64,000 bases of DNA from Tomitella biformata AHU 1821 (GTDB lineage Bacteria > Actinomycetota > Actinomycetes > Mycobacteriales > Mycobacteriaceae). The translations under genes were made by a program, and so were the position numbers. The stretch's first letter is position 1, and every line of letters starts with the position of its first letter. Positions 52,061 through 63,821 of the stretch are shown here, piece after piece. Where the stretch lies: NCBI RefSeq assembly GCF_000524475.1, contig NZ_BAVQ01000005.1, positions 62,001-126,000 on the forward strand, read 5' to 3'. The notes under the pieces were generated by a model. It was not told the origin of the DNA. It did no database searches and was given only the letters and a program-made list of their open reading frames with translations.

Positions 52061-52182
52061 CGCCAGCAGTACGGCCATAGCGCAGTAGGCGGTTGGCGCC
52101 TGTCAGTGCGCGCTGGACATTAGGATTGCAACGATGCGTCGGGCCGAACCCTGGACCGACCGTGAATTCGAGGAGCCCGGTA

Positions 52183-53568
52183 ATGGTCCGCTCAGCAGCG
52201 TCGGTGCATGCCGTCATCAAGGCCTATGACGTCCGTGGTCTGGTCGGTGAGCAGATTGACGAGGACTTCACCCGTGACGTGGGCGGGTCCTTCGCCCAGC
52301 TCATGCGCGCCGAGGGCGCCACAACGGTCGTCATCGGGCACGACATGCGCGATTCCTCCCCGAGCCTGTCCGCCGCGTTCCGCGAGGGCGTGCTGGCCCA
52401 GGGCCTCGACGTGGTCAGCATCGGCCTCGCGTCCACCGATCAGCTTTATTTCGCGTCGGGGCTGCTCGACTGCCCCGGCGCGATGTTCACCGCCAGCCAC
52501 AATCCCGCCGCCTATAACGGGATCAAGCTGTGCCGCGCTGGCGCGAAGCCGGTGGGCCAGGACTCCGGACTGGCAACCATCGCCCAACAGGTCATCGACG
52601 GCGTGCCGCCGTCCGAGTCGGCAGCTGGCTCCGCGACCGAGCGGGATGTCCTCGAGGAGTACGCGGCATTCCTGCGCGACCTGGTCGACATCTCCGCGGC
52701 CCGCCCGCTCACGGTCGCGGTGGACGCCGGCAATGGGATGGGCGGGCACACGGTGCCCGCTGTCCTGGGCCCGCTGCCGCTGCGCGTCGCCCCGCTGTAC
52801 TTCGAGCTCGACGGCAACTTCCCCAACCACGAGGCGAACCCCCTCGATCCCAAGAACATCGTGGACCTGCAGGCGCTGGTGGTGCAGTTGGGCGCCGACA
52901 TTGGCCTGGCGTTCGACGGCGACGCCGACCGCTGCTTCGTCGTGGACGAGCTGGGCCAGCCGGTCTCGCCGTCCGCCGTCACGGCCCTGGTCGCCGAGCG
53001 CGAGCTCGCCAAGCACCCGGGCGCCACGATCATCCACAACCTCATCACCTCCCGCGCGGTGCCCGAGCTCGTCGGGGAGCTGGGCGGCAGGGCGGTGCGC
53101 ACCCGCGTGGGGCACTCCTTCATCAAGCAGGAGATGGCCGAGACGGGGGCAGTTTTCGGCGGCGAGCACTCCGCCCACTACTACTTCGCGGACTTCTGGG
53201 GCGCGGACTCCGGCATGCTCGCCGCGCTGCATGTCCTCGCCGCGCTGGGCGAGCAGGACGGCCCGTTGTCCGAGCTGATGGCCAAGTACGAGCGCTATGC
53301 CGCGTCCGGTGAGATCAACTCGACGGTCGACGACGCCGCCGCCCGCACCGATGCGGTCCTCGCGGCATTCGCGGACCGCACGGCCGGAGTCGACCGGATG
53401 GACGGGGTGACCCTCGACCTCGGCCCCGAGCACTTCGGCGGGGGCGCCTGGTTCAATCTGCGGGCCTCGAACACCGAACCGCTGCTGCGTCTGAATGTGG
53501 AGGCGCGCACCCGCGCGGAGGTCGACGCGTTGACCAAGGAGATCCTGGAAGTGGTACGCGGCAAGTAG
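52183..53568 (+). CDS. manB: Phosphomannomutase/phosphoglucomutase
   Basis: 461 residues. Converts mannose 6-phosphate to mannose 1-phosphate. Phosphohexomutase: IKAYDVRGLVGEQ, phosphoserine loop FTASHNPAAYNG with S105, metal loop FDGDADRCF (D245, D247, D249), sugar loop GGEHSAHYYF, and phosphate-binding RASNTEPLLR. ATG 52183 has AGGAG seven bases upstream; the frame extends 30 codons further upstream without support. Matches M. tuberculosis Rv3257c (manB or pmmA). Between the DUF3499 gene and the Trm112-like gene. Confidence 0.95.
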   Translation: MVRSAASVHAVIKAYDVRGLVGEQIDEDFTRDVGGSFAQLMRAEGATTVVIGHDMRDSSPSLSAAFREGVLAQGLDVVSIGLASTDQLYFASGLLDCPGAMFTASHNPAAYNGIKLCRAGAKPVGQDSGLATIAQQVIDGVPPSESAAGSATERDVLEEYAAFLRDLVDISAARPLTVAVDAGNGMGGHTVPAVLGPLPLRVAPLYFELDGNFPNHEANPLDPKNIVDLQALVVQLGADIGLAFDGDADRCFVVDELGQPVSPSAVTALVAERELAKHPGATIIHNLITSRAVPELVGELGGRAVRTRVGHSFIKQEMAETGAVFGGEHSAHYYFADFWGADSGMLAALHVLAALGEQDGPLSELMAKYERYAASGEINSTVDDAAARTDAVLAAFADRTAGVDRMDGVTLDLGPEHFGGGAWFNLRASNTEPLLRLNVEARTRAEVDALTKEILEVVRGK

Positions 53569-53660
53569 CGTGTCCCAGAGCTAGTGAGTCTGAGCGCTAG
53601 TGAGCTAGACCCGGGGCGGCAGCCGTCGTGCCCGGGGCATGTGTGGAAGGGAAGAACGAC

Positions 53661-53882
53661 ATGGCGGTTGTGCTGGATCCGGTTCTCGCAGAGGTCCTAG
53701 CCTGCCCGGCTCCGGATCACGGCTCGCTGCGCGTCGGCACCCCCGAGGACCCGGCCGCGGACGCGCTGACGTGCGAGTCCTGTGGCCGGATTTACCCCGT
53801 GGAGGACGGCATTCCCGTGCTGCTGCTCGACGAGGCCGTCACACCTAACGCGGACGGTGGGGCTGAAAGCCCGCAGACGTGA
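53661..53882 (+). CDS. Trm112-like zinc-ribbon protein
   Basis: 73 residues. LDPVLAEVLACPAPDHGSLRV, then LTCESCGRIYPVEDGIPVLL, where three Cys remain of a zinc ribbon (CPAPDHG replaces the first CxxC). Trm112-type proteins serve as partners of methyltransferases in eukaryotes; the bacterial role is unknown. ATG 53661 follows GGAAGGGAAG. The TGA overlaps the next GTG (GTGA), so it is translated together with the SIS protein. Confidence 0.88.
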   Translation: MAVVLDPVLAEVLACPAPDHGSLRVGTPEDPAADALTCESCGRIYPVEDGIPVLLLDEAVTPNADGGAESPQT

Positions 53883-55054
53883 CACCTGAGCCTGTGGACC
53901 TTGACGATGGCGACGCGGTGCAGCGCGCGGACACCCGAGGGGTGCTCCGTTCTGCGGCGTCCGCGGGAGCGCAGGTTCGCGCGGTGTCCTCGGCGGTCTC
54001 GGACGGCGTGCTGGGGAGTTTGGCCGGCATCCGGCCGCGCGCCGTCGTGCTGGTGACCGGGCGGGGCTCGGCGAGCCGGGCGGCGGCGATCCTGGTGGGC
54101 GCGCTGGCCGGTGTGGTCGACGTGCCCGTGGTGCGGGCGGATCGCACACCCAACTGGACCGGCTCGCTCGACCTGGTTGTGGTCGCCGGCGACGATGCCG
54201 GTGACCCGGTGCTCGCCCAGTCCATCGCGGATGCGGTGCAGCGCGGCGCGGAGACCGTGGTGACGGCGCCCGACGAGGGGCCCGTCGGGACGGCCGGCGC
54301 CGGCTATGCGCTGCGCTTGCCACCGCGGGTCAGCGTGCTCGACGCCAATCGGATGATTCACCACTTGGCCGCGATGCTTGCGGTGCTGGCGGCCGTCGGC
54401 TCCAGGGGCCAGGTGCTGGGCACCCAGCGCGAGCTGTCGCAGCTGGCGGACGTGCTCGATGGGGAGGCGCTGCGCGGCGGGCCCGGACAAGCGGTGTTCC
54501 GCAACGCGGCCAAGACTCTCGCCGCCCGGGTCACGACGGCCCATGCGGCGGGCATAGCGCTGGCGGGCGATCGTCCTGGCACCACCGCGCTGGCCGAGCA
54601 CGCGGCGGCGGCCCTGCTGTCCGCCGGTGGAGTGTGCGCCGCGGCCGTCGAGCTGATCGACGTGCTCGCCGCCCCGCGGCAGATGGGCTCGGTCGCCGCG
54701 GAATCCATCTTCTACGACCCGCAGTTCGACGGTCCCGCAACGGCCCCGCCGCTGCGGGTGTTCGTGCTGTCCTGTGCGGCGGACGCGCGGGAGACCGCAG
54801 TGCGGGTATCCGCGCTGCCGGACGCGGAACTAGTCCTGGCCGGCGACGAGCCGGCGGTTGGCCTGGACAGCGGGGCGCCCGCACCGGGCCCGGCCATGGC
54901 CGCGGCGGAGCTCGACGACCGCCCCGAGATCATGCAGCTCGTCGTCCTGGCGGTGCGCTGGGAGCTCGCCGCCGCCTATGTCTCGTTGACCGCGGGCTCG
55001 TTGGCTGTCGGCCCATCGGCGCCGTTGTCGGATCAAGCGGACGTGGAGCGATAA
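53879..55054 (+). CDS. SIS-domain protein (TobH/Rv3256c type)
   Basis: 391 residues, two sugar-isomerase-like halves. The first half has VVLVTGRGSASRAAAILVGAL and DLVVVAGDDAGDPVLA; the second has RVTTAHAAGIALAGDRPGT and LRVFVLSCAADARET. Related to the bifunctional phosphoglucose/phosphomannose isomerase group, but the active-site residues are not obvious, so the catalytic role is open. It lies between phosphomannomutase and manA in this and related genomes, which suggests a part in mannose metabolism. GTG 53879 overlaps the preceding stop. Confidence 0.88.
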   Translation: MTPEPVDLDDGDAVQRADTRGVLRSAASAGAQVRAVSSAVSDGVLGSLAGIRPRAVVLVTGRGSASRAAAILVGALAGVVDVPVVRADRTPNWTGSLDLVVVAGDDAGDPVLAQSIADAVQRGAETVVTAPDEGPVGTAGAGYALRLPPRVSVLDANRMIHHLAAMLAVLAAVGSRGQVLGTQRELSQLADVLDGEALRGGPGQAVFRNAAKTLAARVTTAHAAGIALAGDRPGTTALAEHAAAALLSAGGVCAAAVELIDVLAAPRQMGSVAAESIFYDPQFDGPATAPPLRVFVLSCAADARETAVRVSALPDAELVLAGDEPAVGLDSGAPAPGPAMAAAELDDRPEIMQLVVLAVRWELAAAYVSLTAGSLAVGPSAPLSDQADVER

Positions 55055-55056
55055 CG

Positions 55057-56394
55057 GTGGAACTCTTGGAGGCGGCGGTCCGGTCCTATGCGTGGGGCTC
55101 GCGCACCGCGATCGCCCAGCTGCGTGGGGACCGGAATCCGACGCCGCATCCCGAGGCGGAGCTGTGGCTCGGCGCGCACCCGGGTGATCCGGCGATGCTC
55201 GCCGGCAGTCGGTCCGAGAACGGCGCCGCCCGCTCTCTACTTGAGCAGATCGACGCGGATCCCGTCGGACAGCTGGGCCGGCAGGTGTTGGCCCAGTTCG
55301 GCCCGCGGCTGCCCTTCCTCCTCAAGGTGCTCGCCGCGGAGGAGCCGCTGTCCCTGCAGGCGCACCCGAGCAAGAGGCAGGCGGAGGAGGGGTTCGACCG
55401 CGAGGAGGAGCGGGGGCTGCCGATCGACTCGCCGCTGCGCAACTACCGCGATCGCAACCACAAGCCGGAAGTGGTGGTCGCGCTGGGCCCCTTCGAGGCG
55501 CTCGCGGGATTCCGGGACGCGGCCAGCACCGTCGAGCTGCTCGCCGCTATAGACGTGCCGGAGCTGGCCCCGCACATCGCGCTGCTGCGCGGGGAGCAGG
55601 ACGAGGCCGGACTGCGCGCCCTATTCACCACCTGGATCACCATGCCGCAGAACGCGGTGGACGAGTTGCTGCCGAAGGTGGTGCAGGGCTGCGTGCGGTA
55701 CCTGACCGCCCACAGCGGCGGGGGCCCGCTGGGCGCCGTCATGCGGACCGTCCTCGAGATCAGCGACACCTACCCCGGGGATGTCGGCGTCCTGTCGTCG
55801 ATGCTGCTCAACCGGGTGACGCTGCAGGACGGCGAGGCGCTCTACCTGCCCGCCGGGAACCTGCACGCGTACCTGCGGGGGGTGGCTGTGGAGGTGATGG
55901 CCAACTCCGACAACGTGTTGCGCGGGGGTCTCACCCCCAAGCACGTGGACGTGCCGGAGCTCCTGCGGGTGCTGGACTTCGGCTCCGTCGACGCGGTGCC
56001 AATGACAGACACCACCGCCCCCGGCGGCCCGCCCATCCCCGGCGAGTACGAGTACCCCGCCCACACCCAGGACTTCCGGCTGAGCCGGGTGCTCCTGGGC
56101 GTGGATCCGCTCACCCTGGGCGGCCGGGACAATCCGGACGCGCGCGGCCCCGAGATCCTGCTGTGCGTGGACGGCGCGGTGGAGCTGCGCTGCGGCGAGC
56201 AGCGGCTGGAGCTGGGCGGCACGCAGGCGGCCTGGATCGCGGCCGCCGACCCCGCACTCACCCTGCGGGCGCTCACCCCGAGTGCGCGGGTCTTCCGGTC
56301 GACGGTCGGCGCGATCGGCCCGGGAGCCGGCAAACCACTAGTCTCACACCAGCTGGACACAGCGAATAGTCGAGGAGAAGATGTCCGCCCATAG
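55057..56394 (+). CDS. manA: Mannose-6-phosphate isomerase
   Basis: 445 residues. Interconverts fructose 6-phosphate and mannose 6-phosphate. Type I zinc cupin: RSYAWGSRTAIAQLRG, PLSLQAHPSKRQAEEGF (Gln-x-His zinc ligands), YRDRNHKPEVVVAL (Glu and substrate Lys), GEALYLPAGNLHAYLRG (His) and SDNVLRGGLTPKHVD. GTG 55057 has GGAG nine bases upstream and lies 2 bp after the SIS gene stop; an open frame upstream is a shadow of that gene. Its last 14 bp overlap the next start. Rv3255c equivalent. Confidence 0.95.
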   Translation: MELLEAAVRSYAWGSRTAIAQLRGDRNPTPHPEAELWLGAHPGDPAMLAGSRSENGAARSLLEQIDADPVGQLGRQVLAQFGPRLPFLLKVLAAEEPLSLQAHPSKRQAEEGFDREEERGLPIDSPLRNYRDRNHKPEVVVALGPFEALAGFRDAASTVELLAAIDVPELAPHIALLRGEQDEAGLRALFTTWITMPQNAVDELLPKVVQGCVRYLTAHSGGGPLGAVMRTVLEISDTYPGDVGVLSSMLLNRVTLQDGEALYLPAGNLHAYLRGVAVEVMANSDNVLRGGLTPKHVDVPELLRVLDFGSVDAVPMTDTTAPGGPPIPGEYEYPAHTQDFRLSRVLLGVDPLTLGGRDNPDARGPEILLCVDGAVELRCGEQRLELGGTQAAWIAAADPALTLRALTPSARVFRSTVGAIGPGAGKPLVSHQLDTANSRGEDVRP

Positions 56395-57349
56395 CGAGGA
56401 CCAGCCCACAGCCGAGATCGAGGCGGCAGAGCACACTAGCCACGGCGGCAAGAAGGCCATTGTCGCGGCCCTAGTGGCCAACGCGGGGATCGCGATCGCC
56501 AAGTTCGTCGGCTACCTCATCACGGGGTCCTCGTCGATGCTCGCGGAGGCGGTGCACTCGGTCGCCGACACGTCGAACCAGGGTCTGCTGCTGTTCGGTC
56601 AGAAGCGCTCGGAGCGGCCCGCGGACAAGCTGCACCAGTTCGGCTACGGCCGCAACCGCTACTTCTACTCGTTCGTGGTGGCCCTCGTGCTGTTCACGAT
56701 GGGCTCGATGTTCGCGATCTACGAGGGCATCCACAAGATCCAGCACCCGGAGGACCTCTCCTCGGCCTGGGTCGCCATCGCGATCCTGGTGGTCGCCATC
56801 GGGCTGGAGACCTTCAGCTTCCTGACCGCCCGCAAGGAGTCGCTGCCACTCAAGGGCGATAACAGCTGGTGGCACTTCATCCGCAACAGTCGCAGCCCGG
56901 AACTTCCCGTGGTCCTCTTGGAGGACCTAGGGGCACTGGTGGGTCTGGTGCTCGCGCTTGCAGGCGTGAGCCTGACGATGATCACCGGCGACGGGGTGTG
57001 GGATGGCATCGGCACGCTCTGCATCGGCGCGCTGCTCGGCGTCATCGCGGTGTTGTTGATCATCGAGATGCAGTCCCTGCTCATCGGCGAGGGCGCGACG
57101 GACAAGGACCAGGCGCTGATCGACGACGCCCTGGCCAGCGGCCGCGTCGAGCGCGTGATCCACCTGCGCACGCAGTACATGAGTCCCGATGAGCTGCTGG
57201 TCGCGGCGAAGATCGCATTCCCCACCGGAATCACGCTGCGAGAGGTCGCCGCGGAGATCGATGCCGCGGAAGCCCGGGTCCGCGCGGTGGTCCCGGCGGC
57301 GAAGCTGATCTATCTAGAACCCGATCTTGACCGGGACACAGTGCACTAG
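56381..57349 (+). CDS. Cation-diffusion-facilitator transporter
   Basis: 322 residues. Proton-driven efflux of Zn, Fe, Mn or a similar divalent metal across the membrane. Six membrane helices; metal-site motifs [13 protein letters not shown] (HxxxD) in helix 2 and [12 protein letters not shown] in helix 5 (Glu-Asp in place of the usual HxxxD), and a cytoplasmic C-terminal domain ([22 protein letters not shown]). The His-rich loop of zinc-type members is absent, so metal choice is uncertain. ATG 56381 overlaps manA by 14 bp and follows GAGGAG, implying co-expression. Confidence 0.92.
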   Translation: MSAHSEDQPTAEIEAAEHTSHGGKKAIVAALVANAGIAIAKFVGYLITGSSSMLAEAVHSVADTSNQGLLLFGQKRSERPADKLHQFGYGRNRYFYSFVVALVLFTMGSMFAIYEGIHKIQHPEDLSSAWVAIAILVVAIGLETFSFLTARKESLPLKGDNSWWHFIRNSRSPELPVVLLEDLGALVGLVLALAGVSLTMITGDGVWDGIGTLCIGALLGVIAVLLIIEMQSLLIGEGATDKDQALIDDALASGRVERVIHLRTQYMSPDELLVAAKIAFPTGITLREVAAEIDAAEARVRAVVPAAKLIYLEPDLDRDTVH

Positions 57350-57419
57350 CGCGTGCCCGATAGCCTTGACAACCGACCCATCTCCTGACGGGGTCCGAAA
57401 TTCTATGAGGAGTTTGCAC

Positions 57420-58913
<1,494 letters not shown>

Positions 58914-58939
58914 AAGCGGGCGGGCGCTAAGCACCAGTC

Positions 58940-59590
58940 ATGGGAAAACTGCTCGTCATCGAGGGCATCGACGGCGCCGGCAAGCGCACCCTCACGGAGG
59001 CGCTTGTCCGGAGCTGGCGGGCCGATGGAGTCCGGGTCGCGACTGCGGCCTTCCCCCGCTACGGGGAGTCCGTGCACGCGGACCTGGGCTCCGAGGCGCT
59101 GCACGGCCAGCACGGGGACCTCGCGGACTCCGTCTACGGCATGGCCCTGATGTGGGCGCTGGACCGGCGCGAGCACCGCGCTGGCCTGGCGGCCCAGGTC
59201 GCCGCGCACGACATCGTGCTCCTGGACCGCTACGTCGCCTCGAACGCCGCCTATGGCTGCGCGCGGCTGCGGCAGGGCCCGGCCGACGGTTTCGCGGACT
59301 GGGTGCGGGAGATGGAGTTCGAGCGCTTCGGCCTCCCCGTCCCGGACCGGCACCTGTTGCTGGCCGTGCCGGTCGAGGTGGCCCGGGAGCGGGCGCGGGG
59401 ACGTGAGGCGCAGGACGCGTCGCGCACCCGGGACGCGTATGAGCGAGACGAGGGTCTGCAGGCCCGGACCGCGGCGGTCTACGAGCAGCTGGCCGCGGCG
59501 AACTGGCTGGCCCCGTGGACAATCACGCGGGTCGGCGAGTTGGCTGGGCCGGACGCGATTGGGGCCCTCGCGGCGCGCTTGGTCGGCTAG
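58940..59590 (+). CDS. tmk: Thymidylate kinase
   Basis: 216 residues. Phosphorylates dTMP to dTDP. P-loop VIEGIDGAGKRTLTEAL, then IVLLDRYVASNAAYG (DRY motif) and LID-equivalent GREAQDASRTRDAYERDE. The mycobacterial-type P-loop and the tail WTITRVGEL match Rv3247c. ATG 58940. Same order sahH-tmk-mtrA as in mycobacteria. The following 90 bp up to mtrA are AT-richer and may hold its promoter. Confidence 0.95.
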   Translation: MGKLLVIEGIDGAGKRTLTEALVRSWRADGVRVATAAFPRYGESVHADLGSEALHGQHGDLADSVYGMALMWALDRREHRAGLAAQVAAHDIVLLDRYVASNAAYGCARLRQGPADGFADWVREMEFERFGLPVPDRHLLLAVPVEVARERARGREAQDASRTRDAYERDEGLQARTAAVYEQLAAANWLAPWTITRVGELAGPDAIGALAARLVG

Positions 59591-59680
59591 CCGGGTAAAC
59601 ATCGGTAGCCTGTCCCAAGCACTAGTACGTGTAGCGCTCAACTAATCAACACACAGACGACGAGATATCGCGATGAGGAT

Positions 59681-60358
59681 ATGAAGCCGAAGATTCTGGT
59701 AGTCGATGACGACGCCGCGCTGGCGGAGATGCTCACCATCGTGCTCGAGGCCGAGGGCTTTGAGCCGCTCGTCGTCGGCGACGGCCTGTCAGCGCTCCCG
59801 CAGATGCGCGAGTTCCGCCCGGATCTGATCCTCCTGGACCTGATGCTGCCAGGCATGAACGGCATCGACGTGTGCCGGGCGATCCGCAGCGAGTCCAGCG
59901 TGCCGATCATCATGCTCACCGCCAAGACGGACACCGTCGACGTGGTCCTGGGCCTCGAGTCCGGCGCCGACGACTACATGGTCAAGCCCTTCAAGCCGAA
60001 GGAGCTCATTGCCCGGGTGCGTGCCCGGCTGCGGCGCCTCGAGGATGAGCCGGCGGAGATCCTGGCCATCGGCGAGGTCCAGATCGACGTCCCCGCACAT
60101 GTGGCGACACGCGGCGGCGAGCCGATCTCGCTCACCCCGCTGGAGTTCGACCTGCTGGTCGCGCTCGCGCGCAAGCCCCGCCAGGTCTTCACCCGTGAGG
60201 TGCTCCTCGAGCAAGTGTGGGGTTACCGCCACGCGGCGGACACCCGGCTGGTCAACGTGCACGTGCAGCGGCTGCGCGCGAAGATCGAGCGTGATCCCGA
60301 TAATCCCGAGGTCGTCCTGACCGTTCGGGGGGTCGGCTACAAAGCCGGACCTCCGTGA
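59681..60358 (+). CDS. mtrA: Two-component response regulator MtrA
   Basis: 225 residues. OmpR-type regulator of cell-wall and cell-division genes. Receiver with D9/D10 pocket, phosphoacceptor D53 ([10 protein letters not shown]), conserved Thr-Ala (IIMLTAK) and Lys ([14 protein letters not shown]); winged-helix domain with [20 protein letters not shown] and [19 protein letters not shown] 59681 has GAGGA about five bases upstream. Its TGA overlaps the mtrB GTG (GTGA), so kinase and regulator are co-translated. Confidence 0.97.
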   Translation: MKPKILVVDDDAALAEMLTIVLEAEGFEPLVVGDGLSALPQMREFRPDLILLDLMLPGMNGIDVCRAIRSESSVPIIMLTAKTDTVDVVLGLESGADDYMVKPFKPKELIARVRARLRRLEDEPAEILAIGEVQIDVPAHVATRGGEPISLTPLEFDLLVALARKPRQVFTREVLLEQVWGYRHAADTRLVNVHVQRLRAKIERDPDNPEVVLTVRGVGYKAGPP

Positions 60359-62019
60359 TCGGTCGCCGAATCCGGGCGCGGAGCCGAGTCCATCGGGCCG
60401 CGACCGGCATCGCCAGGCGCGGCCGCTCCGTGGGGCGCCGTCTGGCACGGAGCTGGCGGCGCTCCCTACAGCTGCGGGTCGTGGTCTCGACCCTCACGTT
60501 GTCCCTCATTGTCATCTTGATCCTGGGCTTCGTGCTGAGCAGCCAGATCACCGACCGCATGCTCGAGGCCAAGGTCGCGGCAGCTACCGAGGAGATCGAC
60601 CGCGCGCGCGGCACGGTGGACCGGATTCTGGGCGCGGCGGACTCGACCAGTGCGCTGGAGAACCGCCTCGAGGCCGCGAAGTCGGCGCTGGTCGATCCCA
60701 CCACCGACGGCCAGACGGGCAACAGTGCCGGGGCCTTCGAGCCGGTGGTGATCGTGCCCGGCAGCGGCCCCAGCCCAGAGACGTCCGCCGGCCCGGTGCG
60801 CGATATCCCGGACAGCCTGCGCACCTTCGTGCAGGCTGGCAAAGTCAGCTACCAGTACGGTTCGGTGCCCGGCCCGGACGGTGCGATCGTGCCAGCTCTG
60901 ATTGTGGGCTCCCCGGCGGGCTCGGACATCTCGCCCATCGAGCTGTACTTGATCTTCCCGCTGATCGCGGAGCAGCGCACTCTCACCCTGGTCCAGGGCA
61001 TCCTCTTGACTGGCGGCATCGTGCTGCTCGGCCTGCTGACCGCGATCTCGCTGCTCGTGGCGCGCCAGGTGGTGCTGCCGGTGCGGTATGCGTCGCGCAT
61101 CGCCGAACGCTTCGCAGACGGCCGGCTCACCGAGCGCATGCCGGTGCATGGCGAGGACGACATCGCCCGCCTCGCCGTGTCCTTCAACGACATGGCCGAG
61201 AACCTCTCCCGACAGATCGCCCAGCTTGAGGAGTATGGCAACCTGCAGAAGCGGTTCACCTCCGACGTGAGCCACGAGCTGCGGACGCCGTTGACGACGG
61301 TGCGGATGGCGGCCGACCTGATCTACGACAACCGGGACGATCTAGACCCGGTGCTGCGCCGGTCCGCCGAGCTTATGACCAACGAGCTGGACCGGTTCGA
61401 GGCGTTGCTTGCGGACCTGCTCGAGATCAGCCGGCACGACGCCGGCGTGGCGGAACTCGCCGCCGAGAAGCTGGACCTGCGCGCGTGTGTACGGGGCGCC
61501 GTCGCGACAGTCGAGCACCTGATCGGTGAAGCCGGCAGCCACTTGATCCTGGACCTGCCCGACGAGCCCGTCGTCGCGGAGGTGGACCCGCGGCGCGTCG
61601 AGCGGGTATTGCGAAACCTCCTGGCCAACGCCCTGGACCACGGGGAGGGCGAGCCGGTGCTGCTGCGCCTGCGCGCAGACGACAACGCGGTGGCAGTCGT
61701 CGTCTGCGACGAGGGCATCGGGCTGCGGCCGGGGGAGGAGAAACTGGTGTTCAACAGATTCTGGCGCGCCGACCCGTCGCGCATGCGGCGCTCTGGCGGA
61801 ACTGGGCTGGGCCTGGCCATCAGCATGGAGGACGCGCTGCTGCACCACGGCAAGCTGGAGGCGTGGGGCGCCCCCGGTGAGGGCGCCTGCTTCCGACTGA
61901 CACTGCCGCGCGTACTCGGGCACCGGCTCACCGGCAGCCCCCTGTCCCTGCACACCCGCGTGCCGCGGGGCATCGCCAAGGCCCCCGCGCCGCTGCCCGA
62001 GGGGGAGTCGCTGCCGTGA
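60355..62019 (+). CDS. mtrB: Sensor histidine kinase MtrB
   Basis: 554 residues. Partner of MtrA. A basic 40-residue N terminus, first membrane helix ([19 protein letters not shown]), extracytoplasmic domain to about 205, second helix ([20 protein letters not shown]), HAMP domain, HisKA with [18 protein letters not shown] (phosphorylated H307), then an ATPase domain with [12 protein letters not shown] (N box) and [12 protein letters not shown] (G1), and TGLGLAIS (G2). GTG 60355 overlaps mtrA; the stop overlaps lpqB, giving a fully coupled mtrA-mtrB-lpqB operon. Confidence 0.96.
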   Translation: MIGRRIRARSRVHRAATGIARRGRSVGRRLARSWRRSLQLRVVVSTLTLSLIVILILGFVLSSQITDRMLEAKVAAATEEIDRARGTVDRILGAADSTSALENRLEAAKSALVDPTTDGQTGNSAGAFEPVVIVPGSGPSPETSAGPVRDIPDSLRTFVQAGKVSYQYGSVPGPDGAIVPALIVGSPAGSDISPIELYLIFPLIAEQRTLTLVQGILLTGGIVLLGLLTAISLLVARQVVLPVRYASRIAERFADGRLTERMPVHGEDDIARLAVSFNDMAENLSRQIAQLEEYGNLQKRFTSDVSHELRTPLTTVRMAADLIYDNRDDLDPVLRRSAELMTNELDRFEALLADLLEISRHDAGVAELAAEKLDLRACVRGAVATVEHLIGEAGSHLILDLPDEPVVAEVDPRRVERVLRNLLANALDHGEGEPVLLRLRADDNAVAVVVCDEGIGLRPGEEKLVFNRFWRADPSRMRRSGGTGLGLAISMEDALLHHGKLEAWGAPGEGACFRLTLPRVLGHRLTGSPLSLHTRVPRGIAKAPAPLPEGESLP

Positions 62020-63794
62020 GAATCTCTGCTGGGAAGTCCACCTTCGGCGCATTGTTGACGCTGGTGCTCGTGGGAGTGCTGCTGCTCACCGGCTGCGCCG
62101 CGCTGCCGTCGACCTCCGCGCCGCAGGCGATCGGGGTCGTCCAGCGTGACGCCGGCCTGGCGGACGTCCCGACCCCGACCTCCGGCAAAGAGCCGGACCT
62201 GTTGCTGCGCGATTTCGTCAAGGCCAGCAGTGAGCCGGGCGGTCGCCATTCCGCCGCCCGCAAGTACCTGACGGGGTCCGCGGCGGTCCGGTGGGACGAC
62301 ACCGTGTCGATCTCCATCGTCGAGAAGATAGACGTGTTCTTCGACTCCCGCACCGCAGATTCCGCCACGCTGCTCGTTCGGGCAGCGAAGGTCGGCGACC
62401 TCGACGACCAGGGGGTGTTCAAGGCCGAGGAAGGCACTCTCGAGACCCGCGTGACGATGATCCGCGAGAACAACGAGTGGCGGATCGATCAACTGCCGGA
62501 CGGGGTCATTGTCGACCGCTCCCAGTTCCTCAACGCTTACCACGAGGTGGCGCTGTATTTCCTGAACCGGCAGGGCACGGTCGTCGTGGCCGACCCGCGA
62601 TGGCTCTCGCTGCGGACGGATGAGCTAGCCGCCCAGCTGATCGACATGTTGATCACTGGGCCGAAGGCGCCGCTGGCCGAAGCCGTCAGCAATAAGCTCG
62701 GCAGCGATGTGCACCTGCGCAGCACGCTCACCAAGCTCGACGGGCGAGACAGCGACGTCGGCATCGGTGTCGGTGGTGTCAAGATGGACTTTCAGGGCAT
62801 CGGCAGCCTGGGGCAGGCCAACCGGAGACTGCTGGCAGCACAGGTGATTTGGACGTTGTCCTCGGCCGGGATCGCCGGCCCCTATGAAATCCTCGCCGAC
62901 GGCGCGCCGTTGGACGCGACCCACCCAGAGCCGCTCACCACCGAGGACGTCGCCGTCTTCTCGTCGGATACGGAGAGCCACAGCGCAGGACTGCTCGCCA
63001 TCACCGACGGCACCCTGGTCAGCGTGGTGGAGTCCGGCGCCATCCCCGTCCCGGGAGCACTGGGCCAGCCGAGCGACCTGATCAGCGCCAGCCTCTCGCG
63101 CGGGGGCGATGAGGTGGCCGGCGTGCGGATCGCGGATGTGCCCGGCGAGCGGCTCCTAGAACTCGTCGTGGGCCCCTTCGGCGGCGACGCGGTACCGGTC
63201 GCATCGGGCGGTGCGATCACGCGACCCACCTGGAGCGTCGGCGACAACTCGGTGTGGGCGGCGATCGGCGGCGACAAGGTCGTGCGGGCGGCGAAGGGCT
63301 CGGACGGCCGCTGGTTCAGCGCCCCGGTGGATATCCGAGAGATCACCGAGCTGGGCGGGCCGATCACGGAGATGCGGATCTCCGGCGACGGGGTGCGCGT
63401 GGCACTGATCGTCGGCGGCCGCGTGTTCATCGCCTATTCCACGCCACTCGACGACGGCAGCTATCGGCTCAGCGCGCCACGGGCCATCGGCTTCTCCCTG
63501 GGCTCGTCGCTGATCTCGCTGGACTGGAATGGCAGCCAAAATCTCGGCGTGCTCCGGTCCGGCGCCGATAACCCGCTGGCGCAGCTATCCTACGACGGTT
63601 TCTTCGTGCGGCCCATGACCAACCGCAACCTCTCGCCGCCCCTGCGGGCGATCGACATGACCGCGAGCGAGGCCTACGTGGTCGACAGCCGCGGCGTGAT
63701 GCGCTTGTCGATCCCCGGCACCGCGGACGAACAGTACTGGCGCGAGGTGCCCGGACTGATGGGCAACGGGGCGGTGCCGGTGACGCAGGGCTGA
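62016..63794 (+). CDS. lpqB: Lipoprotein LpqB (MtrB-associated)
   Basis: 592 residues. Lipoprotein signal peptide with lipobox LLTGC; C27 is the lipidated residue. A GerMN-like domain follows ([32 protein letters not shown]), then a beta-propeller-like C-terminal half ([36 protein letters not shown]). In mycobacteria LpqB contacts MtrB and adjusts its signalling. GTG 62016 overlaps the mtrB stop (GTGA). Matches Rv3244c by order and length. Confidence 0.95.
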   Translation: MRISAGKSTFGALLTLVLVGVLLLTGCAALPSTSAPQAIGVVQRDAGLADVPTPTSGKEPDLLLRDFVKASSEPGGRHSAARKYLTGSAAVRWDDTVSISIVEKIDVFFDSRTADSATLLVRAAKVGDLDDQGVFKAEEGTLETRVTMIRENNEWRIDQLPDGVIVDRSQFLNAYHEVALYFLNRQGTVVVADPRWLSLRTDELAAQLIDMLITGPKAPLAEAVSNKLGSDVHLRSTLTKLDGRDSDVGIGVGGVKMDFQGIGSLGQANRRLLAAQVIWTLSSAGIAGPYEILADGAPLDATHPEPLTTEDVAVFSSDTESHSAGLLAITDGTLVSVVESGAIPVPGALGQPSDLISASLSRGGDEVAGVRIADVPGERLLELVVGPFGGDAVPVASGGAITRPTWSVGDNSVWAAIGGDKVVRAAKGSDGRWFSAPVDIREITELGGPITEMRISGDGVRVALIVGGRVFIAYSTPLDDGSYRLSAPRAIGFSLGSSLISLDWNGSQNLGVLRSGADNPLAQLSYDGFFVRPMTNRNLSPPLRAIDMTASEAYVVDSRGVMRLSIPGTADEQYWREVPGLMGNGAVPVTQG

Positions 63795-63821
63795 TTGGCA
63801 GTGGATGTCTGGGGCCGGGGC

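Noticed and set aside
57350-57419. S-adenosylhomocysteine riboswitch upstream of sahH
   Set aside because: The spacer is only 70 bp, with a single weak GACCC/GGGTC stem and no pseudoknot pattern that I can recognise. A covariance-model search would be needed to reopen it.
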